Shown here: in pieces, positions 27,335 to 38,164 of the stretch
Position numbering within the stretch: the first letter of the stretch is position 1
Layout: each line of letters starts with the position of its first letter
From: Sipunculus nudus
Taxonomy: Eukaryota; Annelida; Sipuncula; Golfingiida; Sipunculidae
Assembly: GCA_026874595.1 (NCBI GenBank)
Contig: CM049313.1
Location: 79,928,659 to 79,992,658, forward strand
Length of the DNA stretch: 64,000 nucleotides
Direction of reading: 5' to 3'
Program-made: the position numbers and the translations under genes
Notes under the pieces: generated by a model
What the model was told of the DNA's origin: nothing
The model's database searches: none
What the model saw: only the letters and a program-made list of their open reading frames with translations

Positions 27335-28434
27335 CTGGATCATCACCACACAGAGTAACTGTCGGTTTCTGGATCATCACCACACATTAGAGTATCTGTC
27401 AGTTATTGGATCATCACCACAAATCCGAGTATCTGTCAGTTTCTAGATCATCACCACACATCAGAGTAACTGTCGGTTTCTGGATCATCACCACACATCA
27501 GAGTATCTGTCAGTTTCTTGATCAGCACCACACATCAATGAATCTGTCAGTTTCTGGATAATCATTAGACATCAGAGTATCTGTCAGTTTCTAGATCATC
27601 ACAACACATCAGAGTATCTGTCAGTCTCTGGATTATCACCACACATCAGAGTATCTGTCAGTCTCTGGATCATCACCACACATCAGAGTATCTGTCAGTT
27701 TCTGGATCATCACCACACATCAGAGTATCTGTCAGTTTCTGGTTCATCATCACACATCAGAGTATCTGTCAGTTTCTTGATCAGCACCACACATCAATGA
27801 ATCTGTCAGTTTCTGGATAATCATTAGACATCAGAGTATCTGTCAGTTTCTAGATCATCACCACACATCAGAGTATCTGTCAGTCTCTGGATTATCACCA
27901 CACATCAGAGTATCTGTCAGTTTCTGGATCATCACCACACATCAGAGTATCTGTCAGTTTCTGAATCACCACCACACAGAGTATCTGTCAGTTTCTGGAT
28001 CAGCACCACACATTAGAGTATCTGTCAGTTTCTGGATCATCACCACACATCAAAGTGTCTGTAAGTTTTGGATTATCACCAGACATCAGAGTATATGTCA
28101 GTTTCTTGATCATCACCACACATCAAAGTATCTGTCAGTTTTGGATTATCACCAGACATCAGAGTATCTGTCAGTTTCCGGACCATCAACACAGATAAAA
28201 GTGTCTGTCAGTTTCTGGATCATCACCAAACATCAAAGTATCTGTCAGTTTTGGATTATCACCAGACATCAGAGTATCTGTCATTTTCTGGATCATCACC
28301 AGACATCAGAGTATCTGTCAGTTTTGGATTATCACCAGACATCAGAGTATCTGTCAGTTTCTGAATCAGCACCACACATTGGAGTATCTGTCGGTTTCTG
28401 GATCATCACCACACATCAAAGTATCTGTCAGGTT
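27335..28434. repeat. 37-bp minisatellite
   Basis: About 29 units built on CATCAGAGTATCTGTCAGTT plus TCTGGATCATCACCACA, with variants (GATTATCACCAGACA, GATCAGCACCACA). A block near 27510-27620 recurs at about 27780-27880, indicating an internal higher-order duplication. The 104-codon frame at 28141-28455 is repeat translation. Confidence 0.93.
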
Positions 28435-28800
28435 CTAGAGTTTGGTGACCCCTGACCTTTTTAAATATGTGTGGATTTTGCTTGAATTCAAAATTAGGCG
28501 AGATATTATATTGATAACATTTCTGATGAGTTTGATCAACATCCATCATATTCCTCGTAAGTTATCGCGGCGACACCACAAAGTAGCCTTATGACCTCTG
28601 ACCTCATTAAATATGTAGGTTTGCCTATAATTGAACGCGGGTGAGATAATCTATTGGTCAGTAGTTATCTGAGTCTTGTTAATCCATCAAAGTCCTGGTT
28701 AGTTATCGCAGAGAGACCATCATTAACGGACGGACGGCGGACTTTGGGTATACCATAATATGGGCGTATATCAAGTGTGACCAAAACCTAGTCAACTCTG
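28435..28800. repeat. Dispersed-repeat fragment with two related halves
   Basis: Two diverged copies of about 150 bp follow each other, each with GACCTCTGACC-like start, TTAAATATGT, a GTTATCGC motif and a GAGACC or GACACC end. They finish with GGACGGACGGCGGACTTTGGG and TATACCATAATATG. This tail type is common in dispersed repeats of molluscs and other marine invertebrates. It is probably a SINE-like or MITE-like insertion. Confidence 0.5.
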
Positions 28801-28933
28801 GAAACCCTTAAGATGCACCTGCTACTATAATTAAAGGTAGATCCCAGTAAAACTTTTTGAGAAAAAGTGTCACATATGAAATGTAAAAATTGTAAAATGT
28901 ATAAAAAATGAGAAAAATCATTCAAGTGCATTC

Positions 28934-29225
28934 AAGAGTTATTTTCCTTAAAAATGACTTTCACATGCTCTCCTAAATAGTGTTTCAACAGCAACTGTCC
29001 ATGCGGGAGGTAATGAGTGCAGGGAGATCTCGAGCTTAATGTTTTGTGTAACTGTTCGATTTATTAGACATTAATCAAGACTGTTAAAACGTGGCCGCTC
29101 ATCTCAACATCTTATTCTTCTTCTCGCTCATCACCACTCAGAGTATCTGATACCCATAAGATGCTCCTGCTACTTCAATTGAAGTCGATCTGAGTACAAC
29201 TTTTCGTGATACCGCGTCGCATAAC
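28934..29225. repeat. Direct repeat copy B, unexpanded
   Basis: Compact counterpart of copy A. Its sequence corresponds to 27163-27360 followed almost at once by the equivalent of 28801-28873. Only a single partial array unit (TCATCACCACTCAGAGTATC) lies between. Confidence 0.8.
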
Positions 29226-30860
29226 AATTGTTTAAGCCTGCGTCACATGTCCAACGACCTCCGACCGAATTTGTGGATCGCCAGAAAGTCGCCGAATTCC
29301 AAGCCCGCCAGGAAGTCCAGCTGTTTTACGTTTAAAATCCTAGGAACCAATCACACTAGATGAAGACCTTACGGCGACCACGGCGACCTAGTAGATCGCC
29401 ATTGGTCGCCCTCAACATCGGAAATCCCCTACAAGAATGACTGCAATGCCGCTCTCGACCCGCTTACATGACGTGTGCTAGCGCCGTGAGCTTCGTCAGA
29501 GCGCAGACGCCAGCACACGTCGAGTCAAACTGGGCGCAGAGAGAGCGCAGCTCTGACGTCATAAGGACAGCGGCAGCACCGTGCGAAGCGTGTAAAGAGC
29601 TCACTAGGGTCACCGAGGTCTCGGTAGCGTCGAGGTAAGTGTGCTGAGCCAGCGACGTGGAACGGGAAGGCCGATGCTACCTCGTTCACTGGCGCTCGAC
29701 CTACGCTGTCAGGAAGCTGGTACTGTGCTTCTAGGACGATGATGGTGATCGCATTCCGATTTGACTGCGCTTTTAATCCACAGCGACCCCGCGGCGGAAA
29801 TTTTGCCCATGTTCAAAACTGGTCGCCACTCATGGCTTTCTTGGTGACCATATGACGACCCAAGGCGACACTATCTCGCTCCTACGAAGCTCATGCAAAC
29901 TTAAGGCCACTCTTGCTGCGATCTGCCCCAACTCGGTGATCGCAGCGAGATCACATTCTCGTGTGACGGGGGTGTAACCTGTCACATAACGGTCGGGTGA
30001 TCATAAATCGCAGTAAACAAAAGGTAGTCGGGCGAAGGCCGCCTGGCAAAATGGCAAGCGCCGTACGAGTTTCGGTCGATGGTCATTTGGTCTGTCGATG
30101 CCAGCCAGACTACGGGCTCAGCCCGACGCTCTGCAGACGTCGTCCGACGTCCGCGCCTCGAGTATATACGGAATGTAAAAAGTTTGTCATATCATATTTC
30201 TTAAGTCTGACAGAGTAAAGAGCACTGCACTGCTTGTAAGTAATAGTGGCTAGCTAAAATGCCGCCAAAGAAGACCAAGGGAGCAAAGAAACCAGTTCCT
30301 AAGAAGAAAGTTGCACGAGAGCCTCCGCTTCAACGGAGCATGAACTGGAAGCTAAGTTGACAGGGGGAGCCAGGCCGAGGGCCGAAGTAGCCGCCTGTTG
30401 GCACCAGCAGGGAGCGCGCTCGCAGCTTGTTCGACTTTGTACAAGTCGGGCGGGATACGGGAGGGGTGGTCCGAGTATCGTAGGGAGCCGATGCGGCGGC
30501 CGCGCAGTTTTGTCGACCTCCTTCCGAATTCTAAAGCAAAAATTCGTCTAAAATTGTCGGATTGCTGCCCGATCATCGATCGCATGTTGGCCGTTGCCCG
30601 AGCGACCTATGGGCGACCTGTTCACGAGCTCTGCGACCTCATAAAATCGCCGAATTAAGAAGAGGTTTCGGTGCCCAGCGATCGTCGGCCAAACCATTAA
30701 AAACGCGGCGGAGGAAACACCGGCCTGAAATCCTGCCGAAAATGCCCTTTTCAGGTCGCAGAGAAGTCGGACGGGCTCCGTTTTGGTTAGGTGACGACCC
30801 CTTTACCGATGGACGGACGGACGGAGCTGATCAGTATATCCCCCGCCCCGCTGGGGCGGA
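29226..30860. repeat. GC-rich mosaic of probable dispersed repeats
   Basis: Markedly more GC- and CpG-rich than the flanks. Near 29234 CCTGCGTCACATG faces an inverted CGTGTGACGGGGG at about 29963, suggesting a ~740-bp inverted-repeat element. Recurrent GGTCGCC, GCGACC and CGCCGAATT words mark several related pieces. At 30259-30360 a 33-residue lysine-rich frame begins MPPKKTKGAKKP but ends quickly. The block ends in GGACGGACGGACGGAGCTGA and a hairpin with stem CCGCCCC/GGGGCGG and loop GCT (30843-30859). No intact gene. Confidence 0.45.
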
Positions 30861-31751
30861 GGATTAATATATGTGGTGCTGAGTGCTTCAAACAATTGTA
30901 TGATGAAAGAGTATACCTTATTTTCAAAATGTTTAACTGCTTTCAGACTATTATTCTGAAATTATATGTTAAACATGCTTCATACTTGGTCTATATGCGA
31001 GTAAATACATGTATTCTATAAATACCAATGTGTAACCTATTCCTTAAAATCAGTAAATGTTAATTTTGTTTTAAAATGTTAACATTACCAATGAAATTGC
31101 AGATATGAAATGCTCAATAGGTTATAAAATTGCCGAGAACTGGTTGAATTTTCAGAAAAGCTTGTTTTCAAAATCTACTAAATTGTTCTAATATCTGTGA
31201 AAATATATAGTCTTTTAATGACAGAGAGCCATTGTAAAACAGTTAAATAGATCTGTTGGTAACAGAGATCTGACACAGGTATCGTTGTAGCTTATTTTCT
31301 GAACAAGTAAATTCTATGTATGTATATGTATTTAGTGTATTACAGCTCTGTTGTTAAGTGATCGTTTTATTAATTTCAAAATGTTTGCTTTATTAATGGC
31401 ATTGCACTCAGAACATGAATGGAACACTCAGCCATTTGCGTGTGTGCAAATATTCAATATGTGTCACATTAAGAGAAAAATGTTTCGTATCTTCATGAAA
31501 AGGGATATGCACCATGCATGTTTATGACTTTTTGAAGTATATTGTCATGGTGAAATGAGTGAACAAGATCTTTTTAGAGTTAACAGAATTTGATAAGGAA
31601 TTTCAACAATATTTACAATACAATATGCACATTTTGTTTCATAAATGGTCATGATAACGAAAATGGAAGCACCACAACAGATATTGCAGTATTATTGTCT
31701 CTATTTCCATTATTTTCATCATTGGCTGTCCATGGCCTGTTTTTGTTCTAG
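30861..31751. other. AT-rich interval, no gene seen
   Basis: AT-rich single-copy DNA. It ends in a pyrimidine tract and TTCTAG (31746-31751), which would serve as a splice acceptor for the candidate exon that follows. Confidence 0.4.
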
Positions 31752-31844
31752 GAAGTGGACTCACCGACCAGCACGACAACAGACGTCAGACAGTTATCGA
31801 ACATCACGTCCATCACAACACCAAACACCAGTCCACATGGTTAA
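31752..31844 (+). CDS. Candidate terminal exon, unidentified gene
   Basis: Directly after a good acceptor context (TTTTTGTTCTAG) the sequence is less AT-rich than its surroundings. In phase 0 it reads 30 residues starting EVDSPTSTTTDVRQLSNITS, then a stop. The Ser/Thr/Pro-rich composition resembles a disordered C-terminal tail. The other two phases are also open for a similar length, so the frame is not secure. No upstream exon was found. It may be a chance acceptor. Confidence 0.2.
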   Translation, partial: EVDSPTSTTTDVRQLSNITSITTPNTSPHG

Positions 31845-33071
31845 AACCGTGGAGACAAATATATCGTACTTGCTAGTAATGGATCTATACAAATCGCATT
31901 AGCTATATCATAATTGGTTCATCGTTAGACGTAGATATACGCCGTTCAAATAACATGTTTTCATATAATGAGTATATCCTACAGTGAAATTTCTTGAACT
32001 ATAATAACAATATACCCGTAATTTCTATAATATACCGACATCATCATTAATCATCACCACATTTGGTTTTCGCTTGTACAGCTATGTTTACATATTCAAT
32101 TATTAAGAAGATATTTATGTAACATGATGGCTCTACTTCGATAAACATCAAACTCGTACACACCCTCTGACCGGGTTAGAACAGTGACTCACCAGAGCCT
32201 ACCATGACCAGATGTGTAGCCCTACACACTATTTATATCATGCGTGGTTGGTTACCTCGCAACGAAGTCATCTATTCATGTGCATTTTGAACTTTCGCGC
32301 CGACACAGGTAGGTAACCACGCAGTGGATCTTGTGCCGATATTGAGCTACTACGGTTCAGGTATATTACTCGTTCATTCACTACGACTCGGGCCTATGAT
32401 CCGTTAATTCATCACGTTTGGGGTTCACGAGTTCACATCCACTCAGGGCATATACACATCTACATGTGTAGTAGGCGGAGCATATCTTTATCCAGTTTGT
32501 GAAAAAAATAATGTAGAAATAGCGCTAAATTTACTCCTTTTTCACTCTTGGTATTGCAGTGAATACATGTCCCCCATGATGCTTCCTTATGCAAAGCAAA
32601 GCATCAGTGTAATATATTGCATATTTATTTATTATTTGAAATGATAATTGTCTAAATTGAGTCCCTAACTGTAAATACTGTAATTCACATCTTGAAGATT
32701 GTACACATCTATGTTTGCTCAATCCGAATGGCAGGAAGTCATCCGTTTTTTTAATATATATCCCTGAATGGATATATGAGAAGTTCATTGGGGGGTATAC
32801 CAGAAAGATATTTTAAGAAAGAAAATAAAGTTTCCTCCCTATTAAAGATTTTATCTATGAAATAAACCAGAAATATATGCTAAGTACAGATAATTTAAAA
32901 TCCACATGGACTTTGAGAAAAGGTAGAATGTTCTCAGAATAAGTGAGACAGTTAATTAAGTTTAATTAATTGAAGAAAAATTAAATAATACCATAAGAAT
33001 ATCGATCTTTATAACTTTACCATAAAAAGGATATGTTAATATCATATATATATATATATTAGGATTGGGGC
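31845..33071. other. AT-rich interval, no gene seen
   Basis: Single-copy DNA with a moderately GC-richer part at about 32160-32480. A short TA run lies near 33045. No supported gene. Confidence 0.5.
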
Positions 33072-33217
33072 CAGGTACATGCGACAGTACCTAGGCACAG
33101 GTACAGGTACTTGTGAAATGGTCAGGTACAGATCTAGGTACAGGTACAGTATTTTTGTCGAGTACCTTGGTACAGGTACCGGTACTTTAGAAAGTACCTA
33201 GGTCCAGGTACAGGTAC
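33072..33217. repeat. GGTACAGGTAC short-motif cluster
   Basis: About a dozen overlapping copies of AGGTAC or its relatives (CAGGTACAGGTAC, GTACCTAGG) within 150 bp, on both strands because GTAC is palindromic. It is irregular rather than strictly periodic. Confidence 0.75.
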
Positions 33218-34122
33218 ATTTAAAGACATTTTAACAAATGATAATTGTATAAATGTCATCTAGAAAAGCGATAATAAGTTATAATAGAATGGCAGAATAT
33301 ATCTTTTATAAGTTTTAAATGATCGCTTTCTCCGTCATCAGAAAAATAAGGCCTGGCAAAAATAAAGAATTGCCTTTAGTAAATGTGATAAATAAACTTA
33401 GCTGATAAAGTTTACAAAGTTATTAATACAGAAAAAAACTTTCATGCATATACTAAAATATTATCCATATTTTTTTAAATCACGTTTTGAGTTTCAGAGT
33501 AATGTTTTAAATTCAAGTAAAGTCTAAAGAGGCTTAATAGCTTGACTGAAAGGGAAAATCACAATATATAGTTTTATAGATAAACTTCATGACAATAATA
33601 CATACATAATTAGAAGTTACAATAAACATGTTCATTGAAAAAAGTCACACTGAAGAATGTTTTGAGAATTAAGAGCACCTGCGTTTGATGTTTGATCGGG
33701 GACTGTTTTTTTTTTTGTAAAATGGAATGTTCTGCTTTTATGGCATATGTTTAGAGTTCAGTGATAAAATATGTATTTTATTTAATTCTTCATTTATCCT
33801 TCACCAATGGTCTTTGTGGAGTAGACAACAGGTATCTATATGGGCATGCATCACTGCATCTAATAATGCCACAATGAACTTTCTTTGTAGATGCTAGGGA
33901 TAGCTAGGCCAGCATGCTACTGACCCTGACCCACTCAATTTAAAATTAAGGCTGCTGGGATGAAAGCTCAGTAATAACCCCTTCCCGGTTTAGGTAACTG
34001 CCCAGCATGATAGGGGTAACAGATCAGTACACTTACCTGACCCAACCTGATGTCTATTTCAAGTATCATTACCTGAAATTCCCCTGGGTACAAGTCCCTA
34101 TACTTTATACTTTTGTTCATAG
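33218..34122. other. AT-rich interval, no gene seen
   Basis: Single-copy DNA, mostly AT-rich with a somewhat GC-richer stretch near 33890-34050. I see no gene. Confidence 0.45.
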
Positions 34123-34304
34123 AAAAAAAAATAAAAGGACGAAAACGCGATCCGGCATCAATCCCCGTCTTGATACAAACTGAAACAAATCAAGTTACCC
34201 CGCTTTATACAACGGATCAGCGTGAACGTGTCCCATTTTATTGCTTACAGAAGGATGAAAATGGCGCCACTTGCATTGGCAATCTAAACCAAAGCGTAAT
34301 TTAA
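34123..34304 (+). CDS. Candidate exon, unidentified
   Basis: An open stretch after TTTTGTTCATAG (a possible acceptor) reads about 60 mixed residues with KRDPASIPVLIQTETNQV and QRERVPFYCLQKDENG, then TAA. Composition is protein-like and not repetitive. An ATG at 34113 lies in the same frame, so a stand-alone 63-codon frame is also possible. No domain is recognised and no partner exon is visible. Coding status unproven. Confidence 0.2.
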
Positions 34305-35340
34305 GATAATATCATGCCCTCCTACTGCTGTGTATTGTGTTATTCAGGGCATTCAGTTCTCTGTAATGAACTTTTTCTCTCAATGATGTTTCAATTTAAT
34401 ATTTTATTATAAATTTATTCATAGGAAAATATTAAAAATTACTGTGCTTACCTGTTCTTGTTTGTAATTGATAAAAATTATGTTTCTGCATAATAGTTGA
34501 ATGTGTCAAAGGTCATCAAAAATTAAAAGTTTCCTAAAAGATTATATGTTTCCAAACACTTATTGCTTTATACTTTGCACTTAAAATAATTTATGTAGAT
34601 TTAGCTGTTCATGTTTATAAGAACGATGTTTCTGCATTTAAATGACTGACAGTTTACCGATCACGTAAATGTGTTAAAGGACAAGTCTGCTTTCATGGTG
34701 ACAAGTAACTTTGACCAACGTTAAGCAATCATGAATACTTGAATGAATGGGAACGCTACATGTGTTTATCATATAGGGTAGCTTCAGTTTATGACGAAAT
34801 TAAACTTAGACGTTGCGTCATAGGAGAGCTTGTTTAAAGCTAAAACTTAGAACAATAACTAAACCGAGGCTGATATCAGTCTAGACTAATCCTTTTAATT
34901 GGTCAGGTAGGTCATATCAGGTGTATTGTCTAATGTGTATTTAAAATACAATAAACACTGTTACAGTTTATCCAGAATGGGTAGTTGTACAGTAGAAGCG
35001 TCAAACAAACATTTAAGCATGTATTCATAAGAGATCACTTTGAACCACCAGGCGAGTCATATCAAAGGCAACCCGTGGTCAGTGGTCCATCGTTGTCTCA
35101 CCTTGATGGTATAGTGTTTACCTGTCTCATATAATTATTGTTATCTTCCTTGAATGTCTAACAGGTTTTCTGTTGGTAGCATTCAGCCCTCTGTAAGGAG
35201 ACAAGAACCCGGGGCCAGCATACTCTTACGCCGACTAGAAATCTTTTTTTTTGTTGACAGTCAAGCCAATTTCCCCCTTGATCGGAGGACAGCAGGTTAA
35301 CTTCCTTTTCTCAAATCTGTATATTTTACAGTGGGCATGC
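34305..35340. other. Single-copy interval, no gene seen
   Basis: AT-rich DNA without long frames or tandem repeats. I see nothing that supports a gene. Confidence 0.45.
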
Positions 35341-35369
35341 TTCTTACATTTCTTTCACACGGAATTGCT

Positions 35370-35990
35370 AATTTACTCGGATGCGGGTGTCACCCCTGAT
35401 CTCGCGGGCGCTTAGCAACTCTCGTTTTGCGGGAACTAATTTCCATAACGACAGCATTGTACTTTCTCTCTTATGCATATGTAGACCACATTTGTATTTT
35501 TTCCCTTTGAATATCATGCGAACGGGGTCCTTAAATCCGTTTTTGATGACATTAAGCGGCCTCGCACTGCGGCCGTTAATGTCGCATTAGTTAGGCCGTG
35601 ATAATTAGCCACGAGTCACCGACATGAAACCTATTCAGTGCCATATAAAAGCAAAGGAAATATTATGTGTTTATTTGCTTTGAGGCTGACACAGCAATAT
35701 TGGTGTTGATTTATCAGGGGTTCTGAGCGGAGAGTAGCCCCACTCTACGTGCACGCTAAACTGTCGTTATTCGAGCCCATGGCGGCATTGTGGCACAAAG
35801 CGAGCGGATCTGACATGATGGACTTTTAAAGCTACTTATGACAGTATTGTGGCAGCCTGACATGGGCATGATGAATACGTTTCGGCTGGCCGCCCTCCTA
35901 ATGTCACCTAATGGAACTCTCCATCAGAGCCCGGGACGCCCGGACCATGCTGTGAAGGAGGCTGCGAGAAACCCCGCATATATATAACAG
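35370..35990. promoter_or_regulatory. Candidate conserved regulatory island about 7 kb upstream of Evx
   Basis: A low-repeat segment clearly less AT-rich than its flanks. It has dense TAAT/ATTA and GATA-like words such as GATAATTAG, CTAATGTCACCTAATGG and TTTATCAGG, and no coherent coding frame. Position upstream of a developmental homeobox gene and composition fit an enhancer, but this is inference only. Confidence 0.3.
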
Positions 35991-36165
35991 TAATTTTCTA
36001 AATCTCTCTCTTGTAAACCTTGAATGAAGTTATAAAAGTAATATTAATAAAAAATGTAATAATAATAATAATACTGTAATTTAAGGATATAATTTTAGTA
36101 AAAAAAGCTTCCTTGCCGATACACGTCCCCTTTCAACTTAACTCTCCCCTCAGATGATTCTTACT

Positions 36166-36870
36166 CGGACGCTGTCATCTCGGACGCTGTCATCCCGGAC
36201 GCTGTCATCTCGGAAGCTGTCATCCCGGACGCTGTCATCCCAGACGCTGTCATCTCGGACGCTGTCATCCCGGACGCTGTCATCTCGGACGCTGTCATCC
36301 CGGACGCTGTCATCTCGGACGCTGTCATCCCGGACGCTGTCATCTCGGACGCTGTCATCGCGGACGCTGTCATCCCGGACGCTGTCATCTCGGACGCTGT
36401 CATCCCGGACGCTGTCATCTCGGACGCTGTCATCGCGGACGCTGTCATCGCGGACGCTGTCATCTCGGACGCTGTCATCTCGGACGCTGTCATCTCGGAC
36501 GCTGTCATCTCGGACGCTGTCATCTCGGACGCTGTCATCCCGGACGCTGTCATCTCGGACGCTGTCATCTCGGACGCTGTCATCTCGGACGCTGTCATCT
36601 CGGACGCTGTCATCCCGGACGCTGTCATCTCGGACGCTGTCATCTCGGACGCTGTCATCTCGGACGCTGTCATCCCGGACGCTGTCATCCCGGACGCTGT
36701 CATCCCGGACGCTGTCATCTCGGACGCTGTCATCGCGGACGCTGTCATCGCGGACGCTGTCATCTCAGACGCTGTCATCCCGGACGCTGTCATCGCGGAC
36801 GCTGTCATCTCAGACGCTGTCATCCCGGAAGCTGTCATCTCGGACGCTGTCATCTCAGACGCTGTCATCT
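36166..36870. repeat. 15-bp CpG-rich minisatellite, 47 units without indels
   Basis: Forty-seven exact-length copies of CGGACGCTGTCATCN. The last base is T in 26 units, C in 15 and G in 6. Other changes are few: CGG to CAG in four units (36241, 36766, 36811, 36856) and ACG to AAG in two. Both strands are open because 15 is a multiple of 3: the + frame reads RTLSS repeats in a 285-codon frame (36154-37011), the minus frame MTASE/G/A repeats. In the + frame the variable base is the third position of a serine codon. There is no non-repeat domain, so a protein is not called. Confidence 0.97.
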
Positions 36871-37131
36871 TGGTATCTTCTTATCCTCTTTTCGAACCCT
36901 GACAGGTTTATTTCTTTCTCCCAGTTTCTAGAAACCGCTCAAGGGAGCTGCCATACTGAGCAAACAATAGATTCTGGAATTCACATGTCCCGTGCCGTGG
37001 GACGACAATAATAGCAATAATAACGATTAATTTTCAAATTGCAAGAAATGACTTCATTAAAAATCACAGCAAATATGAATTAAGATGCAAATATTAAATA
37101 AAGTATATGGGACATCATATTTCAAGTAATA

Positions 37132-37195
<64 letters not shown>

Positions 37196-38098
37196 GAAAT
37201 ACACACTGGATAATATATACATGGTACATATATAGGTATTCTTGCGAATGTCTTTTATCTATGATATATAGACATATAGTTGAACCGTAGTTAGTATTAA
37301 ATATGTATGGGTCGTAACAACACACAATATATAATACAGACACCCTTAATTTTGGAAGCCATCATATTGTAATTAAAACATAAATTTTTTTAAGGGACTT
37401 CATTACTTGAAAGCCTTTCCCATAATTTCATGGTTTACATAAGTGTAATATATGTGAATATGCATGTAAATCAGAGCTGTATCTGCACATGAAATTACAA
37501 ATAAAAAAATGCTATTTTAATCAAATTTATCATCATATTTTTGTCCATTAAGATGCACTTTAAATTATTTGAAATTTTGGGAAAAAATGAATAAAGTCAC
37601 CAAACTTTTCCAAGGTCAGAATGGAGAGAACTGGTAAGTGTATAGGTCTGGTTAAACATTTTCAAGGCATCAATGGGATCTTTCTGTTTAAATGCAATTA
37701 TATATATACACACCCAGGCATTTACCGGATCGTAACTATATATCGTTCGTTTTATTATTCAATCATCCATCCAATGTTTAACTGTAAATGTATTTGTCAT
37801 ATATTTCATTTATGGATTGTAATATGTGTCAACTAATGAAAATCTTTAAATTAATACATATACAGCCTCAATTTTGCACATAAGAAATCGAACCACGAGT
37901 TATAATAATTTTTATTTAGTCATTCCGTATACATGTACATGGATTTTGATATATATTGGCCTTGATTTTAGGTTTGTGGCTTTCTTAGAAGGTTAAGGTA
38001 AACTTTTGAACCTTTGATATATCAGCATATCTTGATATTTTTAATGAATTTATCATTAATTTTATAACAGTATATATATATACATATATTTATATATT

Positions 38099-38164
<66 letters not shown>

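Larger units (their letters stand above)
27163..28873. repeat. Direct repeat copy A, carrying the expanded 37-bp array
   Basis: The left part (27163-27360) and right part (28801-28873) each match, in the same order and orientation, the compact copy B at 28934-29225. Shared blocks include GATTTATTAGACATTAATCA, GAGTGCAGGGAGATCT and AAGATGC-CCTGCTACT. Copy A has the 37-bp array plus 28435-28800 between these parts. Copy B has only about one array unit. Confidence 0.82.

Noticed and set aside
30259..30360. 33-residue lysine-rich frame starting MPPKKTKGAKKP
   Set aside because: Ends after 33 residues without a visible splice donor, inside a repeat mosaic. Probably a transposon remnant.
36154..37011. 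285-codon RTLSS-repeat protein and antisense MTASE-repeat protein
   Set aside because: Open on both strands only because the unit is 15 bp. No conserved non-repeat domain. Kept as a repeat and as a finding, not as a gene.
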